Source of the DNA: Verrucomicrobiaceae bacterium
GTDB lineage: Bacteria > Verrucomicrobiota > Verrucomicrobiia > Verrucomicrobiales > DEV007
Assembly: GCA_004211885.1 (NCBI GenBank)
Contig: SHBV01000004.1
Span: 22,845-86,844, forward strand
Direction of reading: 5' to 3'
Length of the DNA: 64,000 nt
Below are positions 18,315 through 27,742 of the stretch, piece by piece (the first letter of the stretch is position 1; every line of letters starts with the position of its first letter). The position numbers and the translations under genes were made by a program. Under the pieces are notes generated by a model, which worked only from the letters and a program-made list of their open reading frames with translations, did not search any database and was not told the DNA's origin.

Positions 18315-20591
18315 ATGATATTTCATATAAGGGAGTTAATCTCAGCCACGTTCATTTTCATTTTTTTAGTTCTCGGTCAGTCCGCGCTTCATGCCGAGAA
18401 GATCACTGATATTTCTATTCAATATGCTGGGGCTCCGACAGTAGACCAGGCTGCTCTCATTACTCAGATACGTAGTAAAGTTGGTAGTAAACTGGATGAG
18501 ATGGAGATCGAAGAGGATATCAAGAATCTTTATTCGAGTGGCTTGGTGGAGAATGTGAGGGTTTTGACCGAGCCAAATGAGGGAGGTGTCCGTGTTATAT
18601 TTCTGGTCCGGACCCGTGCCATTTTGGGGGAGATTTCTTTTATAGGGAATTCTTTGGCCACTAATAAATTACGCAAGGAGACGGAACTTGAAATTGGTGA
18701 AGCATTTGATGATACGCTCCTTGAAAAGGGCCGAGTGAACTTGGAGTCACTCTATAAGAGGAGGGGCTTTTCCAATGTGGGTATTACCTATAAGGTTGGT
18801 GGCGCAGAGAGGCCTGGATTTTCGAGGGTCACATTTGTCATTGATGAGGGAGTTTTGGAAAGGCTCAACAAGGTTAAATTTTTTGGCAACGAATCTATTT
18901 CTGATCGGATTCTTTCAGGACAGATGCATGTGAAGGCTAGTCGTGCGTATAATGTTTTCAAAAAGAGCCGAGGCATTGATTCTGCTGAACTCGAAGAAGA
19001 TGTTGTTAGGGTTGAGGAATATTATCGTAACGAAGGATATATAAATGCGCGTGTGACTGAGGTAGTGCGTGAGCCTGCAGGTGATAAGGTGGATCTCGTG
19101 ATTCATATAAATGAGGGAAATAGGTTCACAGTAAATAAGGTTTCTGTTTCCGGTATAAAGGCCGTGTCGCAGAAGGACGTTTTACCCCTCCTAGAGATGA
19201 GAGAAGGTGCCGTTTATTCTTCTGAAGGTATCAGTACTGATCTGATCGGATTGCGGAGCTATTATGCGAATAACGGTTATTCAAATGTGCGCATTTCTCC
19301 TCGCGTTGACAGTTCTTCAGAGACCATGGTTGATATAGAATATGCAGTGTCAGAGGGCGTTCAATCGACTGTCGAATTGATTAATATCAGTGGTAATGAC
19401 CGGACCCTCGATAAGGTCATTCGTCGCGAATTGGCCCTCGCTCCTGGAGATGTATATAATGAAACGAGGTTAGACGTGAGCCGTAACCGTCTCATGGGAT
19501 TGGGATTCTTTGATGGTGTCAATGTGACTCCGACTGAATCTGCAACGCCTGACCGTACAGACATTAGTATTGAGGTGAGAGAGAAATCGACGGGCACTGT
19601 GAACTTTGGTGCCGGTTTCAGTTCGATTGATAATTTGGTCGGATTCATGGATATTGTTCAGACCAATTTTAGATTATTTGGCAAGCCGCACGTGGGCGGT
19701 GGTGAAAAAATTCGTTTGGGGGTACAGTACGGTAGAAGAAGGAAGGACTTTCAGTTCGATTATACTCAGCCGTGGCTCTTTGATAAGAGGCTTGCATTTG
19801 GAACGGGTCTCTATTTTAGGGACCTCTTGTACCTTTCTGATAAGTACGATCAAACCATTGGTGGAGGTTATCTGAGTTTGCGTAGGCCGCTCGGTGAATA
19901 CACGTCACTTTCTTTCAAGGCGAGCTTGGAAAATTATGAGATTGATGTGGATTCAAATTCAAGTAATACCCTCAGAGATGAAGAGGGCGAATATGATCGT
20001 GCTCTCTTCGCAGTGAATTATGTGATAAATACTACAGATAGTCAGTACTTGACTAGGCGCGGGCACAGGGTATCTCTTGGCACTGATGTTTCCTTTGGTG
20101 ATGTTGAGACTTATGGGGTTCAGCTTTCGGGATCTAAATATTTTCTCTTACCTTTTGATACTATTTTGAGCATTAATGGTCAGTACCGTAGTGTTGATGG
20201 TAATGATAATGTTCCGATCTTTGAGCGTGAGTTCTTGGGAGGTGCCCGTAACCTGCGAGGATATGAGTATCGAGAGGCGAGTAGCCCAGCACTCCGTGAC
20301 GAACAGGGAGAACCGTTAGGTGGAAGGACCGCGGCTTATTTTACAGCAGAGTACAGTTTTCCATTGCTTAATTTAAAGAAGTTTAGAGGTCATGTTTTCT
20401 ATGATGGTGGAATACTTTCCAATGATGCTTGGGACTTTGGAGGAGACTATTTGTCTGATTATGGCATTGGACTTGATTTGTACCTGCCGATGGGGCCGAT
20501 CCGGTTAGATGTGGCTTGGCCCATGCAAACAAATGAATGGGTAGAGGATAAGATGAGGTTCCAGTTCAATATGGGGTATCAGTTCCGCTAA
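18315..20591 (+). CDS. bamA: Outer membrane protein assembly factor BamA
   Basis: BamA inserts beta-barrel proteins into the outer membrane. The 758-residue protein has a signal peptide (LISATFIFIFLVLGQSALHA), then five POTRA domains (about residues 30-420), e.g. FIGNSLATNKLRKETELEIG, KFFGNESISDRILSGQMHV and ISGNDRTLDKVIRRELALAP. The C-terminal 16-strand Omp85 barrel follows (about 430-758), with the loop-6 motif LGGARNLRGYEYRE (the VRGF/Y family motif) and ISIEVREKSTGTVNFGAGFS at the barrel start. It ends in an aromatic-rich strand (MRFQFNMGYQFR), where the usual final Phe is followed by Arg. It heads the bamA-ompH-lpxD set. Confidence 0.96.
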   Translation: MIFHIRELISATFIFIFLVLGQSALHAEKITDISIQYAGAPTVDQAALITQIRSKVGSKLDEMEIEEDIKNLYSSGLVENVRVLTEPNEGGVRVIFLVRTRAILGEISFIGNSLATNKLRKETELEIGEAFDDTLLEKGRVNLESLYKRRGFSNVGITYKVGGAERPGFSRVTFVIDEGVLERLNKVKFFGNESISDRILSGQMHVKASRAYNVFKKSRGIDSAELEEDVVRVEEYYRNEGYINARVTEVVREPAGDKVDLVIHINEGNRFTVNKVSVSGIKAVSQKDVLPLLEMREGAVYSSEGISTDLIGLRSYYANNGYSNVRISPRVDSSSETMVDIEYAVSEGVQSTVELINISGNDRTLDKVIRRELALAPGDVYNETRLDVSRNRLMGLGFFDGVNVTPTESATPDRTDISIEVREKSTGTVNFGAGFSSIDNLVGFMDIVQTNFRLFGKPHVGGGEKIRLGVQYGRRRKDFQFDYTQPWLFDKRLAFGTGLYFRDLLYLSDKYDQTIGGGYLSLRRPLGEYTSLSFKASLENYEIDVDSNSSNTLRDEEGEYDRALFAVNYVINTTDSQYLTRRGHRVSLGTDVSFGDVETYGVQLSGSKYFLLPFDTILSINGQYRSVDGNDNVPIFEREFLGGARNLRGYEYREASSPALRDEQGEPLGGRTAAYFTAEYSFPLLNLKKFRGHVFYDGGILSNDAWDFGGDYLSDYGIGLDLYLPMGPIRLDVAWPMQTNEWVEDKMRFQFNMGYQFR

Positions 20592-20690
20592 TTTCCAGCT
20601 TGAACTATCATATCCTTTTAAAAGGACTTTGCCGAACCAAGTATTTCTCTTGAAAATCAGACTATTGTGGATGATTCTCCTTTTATTATT

Positions 20691-21275
20691 ATGACTAAAT
20701 CTGCCTTCTTTCTTCCAGTTATTATAATCAGTCTAGCCTTCATGATGTCCGGTGCCGGTGCACAGGGAATGAAGATTGGGATCGTTGATATGAACCGAGT
20801 CTTTGCAGAATATTACAAGACAAAGGATGCAGATAAGGTTGTGAATGAGCAAAAAGAAGCGGCAAAAAAAGAGCTAGAAACAATCAATAACGATTATAAA
20901 AAGCTTTTGGATGGTTATCAGAAATTGGCAACAGAAATTAAGGATCCAGCAATCGGTGAAGAGCTTCGAAAGAAGAAACAAAAAGAGGCCCAAGAGGTTG
21001 CTTCGAAGGCACGTGCTCTTGAGCGTGAGAAGAAAGAGCTTTCGGACAGGAGGCAAAGAATGTTGCTCACAGAAGTTGACCGGAAGCGTAAGTCATTGAT
21101 TGAAGAGATTCAGGACGTTGTAGGCGATATGGCCAAGAAAAAGAATTACGATATAGTCTTTGATAAGTCGGGACTTGGAACGCGAGGAATTCCTTTTCTT
21201 TTACATTCAAAAGACGCAGTTGATTTTAGTGAAGAACTGATTGGCGTATTGAACAAGAATGCAACTTCTCCTTAA
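20691..21275 (+). CDS. OmpH/Skp-family periplasmic chaperone
   Basis: Skp-type chaperone that carries unfolded outer-membrane proteins to the Bam complex. It has a signal peptide (SAFFLPVIIISLAFMMSGAGAQ), then MKIGIVDMNRVFAEYYKTKD (the conserved N-terminal strand), a long Lys/Glu-rich coiled coil (about 45-145), and a closing DIVFDKSGLGTRGIPFLLHS segment. The start was placed at ATG 20691 because the signal peptide begins there; an in-frame GTG at 20667 adds eight residues. Its position between bamA and lpxD is the classic order, supporting the call despite weak sequence conservation in the family. Confidence 0.93.
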   Translation: MTKSAFFLPVIIISLAFMMSGAGAQGMKIGIVDMNRVFAEYYKTKDADKVVNEQKEAAKKELETINNDYKKLLDGYQKLATEIKDPAIGEELRKKKQKEAQEVASKARALEREKKELSDRRQRMLLTEVDRKRKSLIEEIQDVVGDMAKKKNYDIVFDKSGLGTRGIPFLLHSKDAVDFSEELIGVLNKNATSP

Positions 21276-21315
21276 TAGAGTTTATTGTTAATAGAAGGAG
21301 ATAAACCTCCAACCC

Positions 21316-22374
21316 GTGCAGATTAAACTTTGCGACATAATAGCTAAGCTTGGAGCTGAAGTCATTAACCCGACTCAGGAGGGAACTGGGATAAAGGGTC
21401 TCGCTTCCCTTTCAGGGGCCGGTCCGGACGAACTATCTTTTTATCATGATGGCCGTTATTTGAATGATCTAAAAGTTACCAAAGCTGCGGCAGTTCTTGT
21501 CCCATTAGATTTTGATGAAGGAGTTGGTCATGTTCCTCTCATTAAGGTTAAGAGCCCATCCATGGCATTTAATGAAATTGCCAAGGACCTGTATGCTTCA
21601 GAATCAGATTCATATGAGAAAGGCATCCACCCCAGTGCAGTTATTGCTGAGGACGTTCAAATAGATCCGGCCACTGTGAGAGTAGGGCCGAATGTTGTCA
21701 TTGGTGCAAAAACAAAGATAGGGGAAGGCACTACGATAGGTGCTGGAGTCATTATAGGCTCCAATGTGGAAGTGGGTCAGAATGGTTATTTTTATCCAAA
21801 CGTTGTGGTTTATGACCGTTCACGGATTGGAAAACGTGTGATCGTCCATGGAGGAAGTATCATTGGGTCTGATGGTTTTGGGTTTGAATATGACGGATCA
21901 GCGCATCAAAAGATTGAGCACTTTGGCCACGTTATAATCGAAGACGATGTCGAAATTGGAGCAAATTGCACAATAGATCGTGGCCGATTTGGAAAGACCT
22001 TAATAGGTCAAGGAACCAAGTTTGATAATCTGGTACAGGTAGCTCATAATGTTATCATAGGTAAGAATTGTATTTTTGTTGCGGATACGGCCATAGGAGG
22101 TAGCTCTAAGATTGGGGATAACGTTACGATGGCTGCTCAGGTAGGTGTGGCCGGACACATAGAGATTGGGTCAAATGTTGTGCTCGTAGCAAGGACCGGA
22201 GTAACGAAGAGTTTAGCAGGTGGAGAGCCTAGCAAGCCCGCATTCTATTCTGGATTCCCTGCTGGTCCCATCGAGAGAGTCCGCAAAGAAATGGTTTTTC
22301 CACGGAGGCTCCCGAACATATTGTCTCGGCTAAAGGCAGTTGAGGATCAATTGTCTGCAGAAAATCTGGACTAG
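21316..22374 (+). CDS. lpxD: UDP-3-O-acylglucosamine N-acyltransferase LpxD
   Basis: LpxD adds the N-linked acyl chain to UDP-3-O-acyl-glucosamine in lipid A synthesis. The 352-residue protein has the N-terminal uridine-binding domain (about 1-100, with GLASLSGAGPDELSFYHDGR), then a left-handed beta-helix of hexapeptide repeats (about 105-320), including IVHGGSIIGSDGFGFEYDG, HFGHVIIEDDVEIGANCTID, and TKFDNLVQVAHNVIIG with the catalytic-type His, and a C-terminal helix. The start is GTG at 21316. An AGAAGGAG sequence lies upstream at about 15 bp, farther than ideal. The usual following genes (lpxC, fabZ, lpxA) are not here. Confidence 0.96.
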   Translation: MQIKLCDIIAKLGAEVINPTQEGTGIKGLASLSGAGPDELSFYHDGRYLNDLKVTKAAAVLVPLDFDEGVGHVPLIKVKSPSMAFNEIAKDLYASESDSYEKGIHPSAVIAEDVQIDPATVRVGPNVVIGAKTKIGEGTTIGAGVIIGSNVEVGQNGYFYPNVVVYDRSRIGKRVIVHGGSIIGSDGFGFEYDGSAHQKIEHFGHVIIEDDVEIGANCTIDRGRFGKTLIGQGTKFDNLVQVAHNVIIGKNCIFVADTAIGGSSKIGDNVTMAAQVGVAGHIEIGSNVVLVARTGVTKSLAGGEPSKPAFYSGFPAGPIERVRKEMVFPRRLPNILSRLKAVEDQLSAENLD

Positions 22375-22378
22375 AAAA

Positions 22379-23740
22379 TTATTCTAAATCGATTTCTTTT
22401 CCTGGATCAGGAATGATGACTTCTGTTTTCGGTAACCGCTGACCTAGTCTTTGCTTCATCCATTGGATGGCCTCTTTGTCACCGTGAACAAGGATAATTT
22501 TTTCAGGATGAACTGATTCCGCATATTCAATTAGACTCTCTCTCGGGGCGTGCCCACTGAAGTCAAAACTTTGCACTGAGCATTGACGTTTAACAGGTTC
22601 TTTTTTTGAATCCAACAGTACCTCTTCTCCTCTCTCTGATCCAATGAGTCTTGCCATAGGTGAGTCAGGATCAGCATATCCAACGCAGGCGACTAGGTTA
22701 CGAGGGTTTGCGATGAACTGTTGAGCTAGTCTATTTGACATGGTCTTCTCTGTCATCATTCCGCTAGACAATGTATAGACGTTACCTTGTTCTAGTTTTG
22801 GAAGCTCTCCTCTGGACCGAGGGGTCGATAGGAGGCCTTTCACTCGCATCAGGTTTAATCCTTGGTGATTGCGTCTAATGCGATTTGAAAATCTGTCATA
22901 GATCTTTGTCATTTTGATACTGAGCCCACCTATTAGGAATGAAGAGTTTCTTAATTTTCTGGCCCTTTGAAGTTCGTGAAGCATCATGATTGTTTCCTGT
23001 GTCCTTCCCATAGCAAATAGAGGGATCATGACTGAACCCCTTCCCTCGAGACATTCTTCCATCCTCAATGCGAGTTTTTCTGCTTCAGACCATCTGGTAT
23101 ATTCGGGGTCCCGAGAAGCTCCGCCGCGGGTGCATTCCAGTATGAGAACGTCAATCTTTTCGCTTGGAAGATTCGCTCCCTTAATAATGCTCTGATCCTC
23201 AAAGTGAACGTCACCCGTATACATTATTGTTTTTCCCGAAAATTCAAATAGGGGGCTGACGGCTCCCATGATGTGGCCAGCATCATAAAAAGTACATGAG
23301 GCGCCCCCAGTCTCATGCAATTCAAATTTTTTACCGTTTCTTCGCGGATGCCATTGTCTGTTTACTTTGTGAATTTCACGGTGAGTGAAAAATGGATACT
23401 CATTAATCCCAAGTTCTTCCCTCTTAGAAGTCATTACATTCACAGAATTATGTAAGAGAGCTTGTGCCAGAGCATCAGTAGCCTCACTCATGAAGACCGG
23501 CATTTCTGGATAATGTCTTTGGATGACAGGCAAGGATCCTGAATGGTCCAGGTGCGCATGAGAAAGGATGGCCGCGTCTAAGGGCTCATCAAGGATTCGA
23601 TCGAACTGAGGCAGGGAATCCTTTGATTCGGCTTTGGGGTGCATTCCTGAATCAATCAGAATTCGCTTATCGCCTAAGCTAAGAAGGTAACAATTCGCTC
23701 CAATTTCTATGTTGCGAGTGAGGCTTTGGAAGCGAATCAT
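22379..23740 (-). CDS. Beta-CASP metallo-beta-lactamase-fold hydrolase (RNA-processing type)
   Basis: A 453-residue metallo-beta-lactamase protein of the CPSF73/RNase J-like beta-CASP group. Zinc ligands are visible in ILSHAHLDHSGSLPVIQRHY, YDAGHIMGAVSPLFEF and MYTGDVHFEDQSI. The beta-CASP part is about residues 200-380 (RGSVMIPLFAMGRTQETIMM; TLSSGMMTEKTMSNRLAQQF), and the RMMBL end shows FDFSGHAPRESLIEYAE and KIILVHGDKEAIQWMKQRL. These proteins are RNA endo/exonucleases in the cytoplasm. The family resemblance is to archaeal/CPSF-type rather than classical RNase J, which is longer. It converges on lpxD with only 4 bp between the stops. Confidence 0.88.
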   Translation of the reverse strand: MIRFQSLTRNIEIGANCYLLSLGDKRILIDSGMHPKAESKDSLPQFDRILDEPLDAAILSHAHLDHSGSLPVIQRHYPEMPVFMSEATDALAQALLHNSVNVMTSKREELGINEYPFFTHREIHKVNRQWHPRRNGKKFELHETGGASCTFYDAGHIMGAVSPLFEFSGKTIMYTGDVHFEDQSIIKGANLPSEKIDVLILECTRGGASRDPEYTRWSEAEKLALRMEECLEGRGSVMIPLFAMGRTQETIMMLHELQRARKLRNSSFLIGGLSIKMTKIYDRFSNRIRRNHQGLNLMRVKGLLSTPRSRGELPKLEQGNVYTLSSGMMTEKTMSNRLAQQFIANPRNLVACVGYADPDSPMARLIGSERGEEVLLDSKKEPVKRQCSVQSFDFSGHAPRESLIEYAESVHPEKIILVHGDKEAIQWMKQRLGQRLPKTEVIIPDPGKEIDLE

Positions 23741-23864
23741 TTGGTATTAATCATTACCTAATGCTTCAAATTGGTTGCGCCAAGTAATAAACTCAAATCT
23801 TTAATGGTCTTTTTGTTTGATTAAGATTTCATTTACAGAATCTGATTCTAAAACTTTATATCTC

Positions 23865-25397
23865 ATGATCTATTTTATAAGAAAACTTTTCCTGCTAATT
23901 GCTTTCCTTTATTGCTATGCCTGGCCAGATTTTTCGAATGCATCTGAAAGGCCCAATATTGTTCTGATAATGGCCGATGATCTCGGATTTGCAGATCTGG
24001 GATGTTACGGTGGAGAAATCAAGACTCCTGTCCTAGACAGTTTAGCAGAAAACGGTCTTAGGTTCTCTCAGTTCTATAATACAGCCAAGTGTCATTCATC
24101 TAGAGTGGACCTTTTGACCGGAATGTATTGCGGACAGGCAGGCTCTGCTAAATTGTCCAATGGTCCAACCATTGCCGAGGTTCTAAGGCCTGCAGGCTAT
24201 CAGACATTGATGGTTGGGAAGTGGCACCTAGAAAAGGAGCCAACTGACAAAGGATTCAGTCGATACTTTGGTCATCTGAGCGGCGCTACTAATTTTTTCA
24301 CTGGTGATGATACATTTCGACTTAATGGTAAAAAATTTGATGTTCCGAATGAAGGTTTTTATACTACGGATGCGAAAACAGATTATGCAATTCGTTTTGT
24401 GAATGAGAGTTTAATAAAGGATAAGGACAAGCCTTTCTTTTTGTACCTCGCATACAATGCTCCCCATTACCCACTTCAGGCACCAAAAGAAGAGGTGATG
24501 AAATACCGAGGCAAGTATACGGGAGGCTGGGACCGGTTAAGGGAGAAACGTTATGATAAGCAACTTGATCTTGGGTTAATAAAAAAAGACTGGCCCTTGA
24601 GTCCCAGACCTGAAAATGTTAGGCCATGGAATGATCTTACTGATAAAGAAAAAGACTGGGAAGATTTTCGTATGGCAGCTTATGCAGGAATGGTTGATCG
24701 AATGGATCAAGGTATAGGAAGACTCGTTGAAAGACTCAAAGAGATTGGTGTTTTTGAAAATACTTTATTTATGTTTTGTTCTGATAATGGGGCCTGTCCT
24801 TTTGAACGGACACGAGGCGCTGATAAGATGCCTTGGGATCCAGAGAGTTATTGGACTTACGATACGGGTTGGGCGCATGCTGGTAATACACCCTTCCGCT
24901 GGTACAAACAGAACCAACATGAGGGTGGTATAAGTGGTCCGATGATCGTTCATTGGCCGAAGGGTTTAAAAACAAAAAAAGGCGCTATTACAGATCAGGT
25001 AGGGCACCTCGTTGATTTTATGCCTACATGCATTGATTTGGCCAAGATTAATTACCCAGACAAGAATCCTAATTCAAAATTAATGGGCAAATCTCTCTTG
25101 CCAATTATGGAGGGGAAGAAACGAGAAGATCATGATTTCTTGTATTTTCATTTTGGCAACAATCGTGCAATTCGCAAAGGAAAATGGAAAGTGGTATCAG
25201 CTCGTGGCGGCCCTTGGGAACTTTATGATATGGTCGCAGACCGGACTGAGCTGAAGGATCTGTCCAAGTCCAGGCCAGAGTTGAGGAATGAACTTATAAA
25301 GATTTGGCATGACTTTGCTGAGGGAACGGATCAATTGTCTAAGAAGCAGAGAAAACCCGCATCTAAAAGTTCTCAGCCATGGAGAAAGCGTGGCTAG
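23865..25397 (+). CDS. Exported sulfatase with variant C-H-S-S-R motif
   Basis: A type I sulfatase-like protein of about 510 residues. It has a signal peptide (LFLLIAFLYCYAWPDFSNA), PNIVLIMADDLGFADLGCYG with metal-binding Asp pair, KWHLEKEPTDKGFSRYFG, and FMFCSDNGACPFERTRGADK. The modification motif reads C76-H-S-S-R80 in NTAKCHSSRVDLLTGMYCG. The canonical formylglycine signature is C/S-x-P-x-R, so the Pro is replaced by Ser. The start was set at ATG 23865, where the signal peptide begins; an in-frame TTG at 23817 is less likely. Likely acts on a sulfated carbohydrate in the periplasm, if the Cys is still converted. It ends next to the convergent ykuD-type gene with no gap. Confidence 0.86.
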   Translation: MIYFIRKLFLLIAFLYCYAWPDFSNASERPNIVLIMADDLGFADLGCYGGEIKTPVLDSLAENGLRFSQFYNTAKCHSSRVDLLTGMYCGQAGSAKLSNGPTIAEVLRPAGYQTLMVGKWHLEKEPTDKGFSRYFGHLSGATNFFTGDDTFRLNGKKFDVPNEGFYTTDAKTDYAIRFVNESLIKDKDKPFFLYLAYNAPHYPLQAPKEEVMKYRGKYTGGWDRLREKRYDKQLDLGLIKKDWPLSPRPENVRPWNDLTDKEKDWEDFRMAAYAGMVDRMDQGIGRLVERLKEIGVFENTLFMFCSDNGACPFERTRGADKMPWDPESYWTYDTGWAHAGNTPFRWYKQNQHEGGISGPMIVHWPKGLKTKKGAITDQVGHLVDFMPTCIDLAKINYPDKNPNSKLMGKSLLPIMEGKKREDHDFLYFHFGNNRAIRKGKWKVVSARGGPWELYDMVADRTELKDLSKSRPELRNELIKIWHDFAEGTDQLSKKQRKPASKSSQPWRKRG

Positions 25398-26366
25398 TTA
25401 GCGCATTTCTACTTTTGCCCCAGGCCTCACTAGGTTTGAGAGCCGGACAACGTCCCAATTGGCTAGTCTAACGCAGCCTGCACTTCTGGACCGACCAATT
25501 GTGTGTGGAGAGGAGGTTCCATGCAGACCGATCCCACCCTTATTTAATCCTGCCCAGAAAATTCCTATTGGGCTGTTAGGGCCTGGTGGCAGTAGATGAG
25601 CTTCATTACTGCGTTTCCCTGTTTCCAGCATGCTTTGATCCCACCTGAACGTTGGGGTAGTTATCATATTTTGAATGACCCAGTTGCCTCGATGAATGAA
25701 TTTTTCTTGTCCGGGCGTTATAGGAAATGTAGCAAGTATCTTACTTTTTTCCCATATGGCTACAAGCTTTTGAGTCGTATCTACGATGACTAGTCGCTTA
25801 CTTAGTTTTCTTTCTCTTTGGAATGACTTGTCTTTCTTTACGTCTTCGATTTTAAACGGAGTCACATTTGGAACCTTGATGATGGTGCCTGTAGTTGCCA
25901 TTTCCCAATCTATGGCAGGGTTTATTTTTGTGAGATATTTTTCATCAGAGTGAAAACGTTCGGCTGTAAATTCAAGTATTGATCTATAATAGAGGTAATC
26001 AATTTCTGCCTGCTCAGAAGGTTCAAAAGAGACTTCTCCAACAAAATTGAAATCCTCTTCCTTGATAGTGTAAGTAGTAAAGAGCTTATCAATGACCGCA
26101 TTTGATTCATTGATCACCTTATAATAGTTATCGTATTTCAGATTGTATCCAAAATTGTAATGGGCAACTGCCTTGCGGGTGAATTGTCCCATCTGACCAT
26201 CAATCTTGCCGGGTCCAAACATTTTTTCATCAAGAAATATCTGGATTCGGAGAATGGTTTCCGTGTCTTTTTTTGAGGGTTCAGGCAAGTAACCAATTGC
26301 CTTTTTGCTGAACCCGTTAGGCGCCAAATAAATTATCCCAAAGATGATTAAGAGACTCTTGTACAA
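25398..26366 (-). CDS. YkuD-type L,D-transpeptidase
   Basis: An exported or membrane-anchored 322-residue protein. An N-terminal signal or anchor (SLLIIFGIIYLAPNGFS) is followed by a peptidoglycan-binding-like region (about 30-75, RIQIFLDEKMFGPGKIDGQM), a middle domain, and a C-terminal YkuD domain (about 190-322). The active site is visible as IGLHGTSSPHTIGRSRSAGC with VRL after it, which carries the catalytic His and Cys of the HxxGxxSxGCxR/C motif. It forms 3-3 cross-links or attaches proteins to peptidoglycan. The start codon is TTG (26364-26366). The gene is convergent with the preceding sulfatase. Confidence 0.9.
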   Translation of the reverse strand: MYKSLLIIFGIIYLAPNGFSKKAIGYLPEPSKKDTETILRIQIFLDEKMFGPGKIDGQMGQFTRKAVAHYNFGYNLKYDNYYKVINESNAVIDKLFTTYTIKEEDFNFVGEVSFEPSEQAEIDYLYYRSILEFTAERFHSDEKYLTKINPAIDWEMATTGTIIKVPNVTPFKIEDVKKDKSFQRERKLSKRLVIVDTTQKLVAIWEKSKILATFPITPGQEKFIHRGNWVIQNMITTPTFRWDQSMLETGKRSNEAHLLPPGPNSPIGIFWAGLNKGGIGLHGTSSPHTIGRSRSAGCVRLANWDVVRLSNLVRPGAKVEMR

Positions 26367-26450
26367 TGTTTACTTCTTGTTATTAGGTTAAATAGCTGAG
26401 GTTATTTCTTGGGGATTTATTATTTGAAAATGTGTTGAGAAGATGAGCTG

Positions 26451-27668
26451 CTAAAGATTGAACGCAGAATGGACAATATTGGCAGATTGCTCAAGGTCCT
26501 CTTCTTTGATGATGACTGCAGTTTTTATTTCTGAGGTTGATATCATTTGAATATTGATACCATTATTTGCGAGGGCAGCAAACATTTGAGCTGCGACTCC
26601 GGAGTGAGAGCGCATACCAATTCCAACCACACTCAATTTACCAATGCCGTCAGTCGTTTCGATGGAGGATTCGTTACCCAGATCCTTAAGGATAGGATCT
26701 ATCGTTTGTTTTGCTTTTTTCAGGTCCGATCGGTGCAAGGTGAACGAGATATCAGTCTGATTTGTTTTGGAGACGTTCTGCACAATCATGTCAATAACGA
26801 CACCCGAATCGGAAATTGCATGAAATATTTTTGCTGCGACTCCTGGCTCATCGGAAACATTCTCGATAGTTACCTTTGCCTGTTCTCGCTCGATGCTTAC
26901 TCCGCGGACGACCACGGATTCCATGTTAGGGTGCTCTTCTGTCACGATTGTTCCTGGGTTTTCATTTAGGCTACTTCTTACTTCAAACTTAACGCCAAAC
27001 TTTTTTGCAAACTCAACGGACCTTGACTGCATCACCTTAGAGCCAGATGAAGCCATTTCCAGCATTTCATCATACGAAATTTCATCAATTTTTCGAGCCT
27101 TCGGTACGACTCGAGGGTCACAGGTGTAGACTCCATCAACGTCTGTTAGTATCTGGCATAAGTCAGCATCTATGGCTGCTGCCATTGCTATAGCGGTCAG
27201 GTCTGAACCGCCGCGGCCGAGTGTAGTAATGCGTCCGTCTGGGCTCCGGCCCTGAAATCCGGCCAGAATGACGATGTGGTTTTCATCAAGGAGTCGATGA
27301 ACTTCGTCAGGTGTGATGTTTGATATCCTTGCTTTGGTATGGTCTCCGTCCGTGACAATTCCTGCCTGCGCTCCAGTCAATGAGATGGCTTTGCCGCCCA
27401 TAGCGTTAATTGCCATTGAGGTCAGAGCAATGGTCGTTTGTTCTCCTGTAGCTAAAAGCACATCCATTTCACGGTCCGTAGGCTCATTGTCTGGAGACAC
27501 CTCATTTGCCATTTCAATGAGTCTATTAGTGACTCCGGCCATGGCAGAGACCACAGCTACGACCTGATGCCCTGCCCTTTGAGTCTCAAGGATTCGCTTG
27601 GCGACACTATTAATCCTTTCAGTGTTACCTACTGAAGTGCCTCCGTATTTCTGTACTATGAGCGACAA
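26451..27668 (-). CDS. lysC: Aspartate kinase (monofunctional)
   Basis: Aspartate kinase makes aspartyl phosphate, the first step to Lys, Thr and Met. The 405-residue protein begins SLIVQKYGGTSVGN (KFGGTS-type ATP site), then LATGEQTTIALTSMAINAMG, ILAGFQGRSPDGRITTLGRG with GSDLTA next, and VDGVYTCDPRVVPKARKIDE. Two ACT domains make up the C-terminus (about 265-405, e.g. KVTIENVSDEPGVAAKIFHA), the usual site of feedback control by Lys and/or Thr. Length is that of the class with no homoserine dehydrogenase fusion. The start is TTG (27666-27668). It follows thrC in the same direction. Confidence 0.95.
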   Translation of the reverse strand: MSLIVQKYGGTSVGNTERINSVAKRILETQRAGHQVVAVVSAMAGVTNRLIEMANEVSPDNEPTDREMDVLLATGEQTTIALTSMAINAMGGKAISLTGAQAGIVTDGDHTKARISNITPDEVHRLLDENHIVILAGFQGRSPDGRITTLGRGGSDLTAIAMAAAIDADLCQILTDVDGVYTCDPRVVPKARKIDEISYDEMLEMASSGSKVMQSRSVEFAKKFGVKFEVRSSLNENPGTIVTEEHPNMESVVVRGVSIEREQAKVTIENVSDEPGVAAKIFHAISDSGVVIDMIVQNVSKTNQTDISFTLHRSDLKKAKQTIDPILKDLGNESSIETTDGIGKLSVVGIGMRSHSGVAAQMFAALANNGINIQMISTSEIKTAVIIKEEDLEQSANIVHSAFNL

Positions 27669-27742
27669 GTCCTGTTCTAATTAAAATTGACTGGCAAATA
27701 TTTACAATAATTCAAAATATTAAAGTTCTAAATTGAGTCTTA

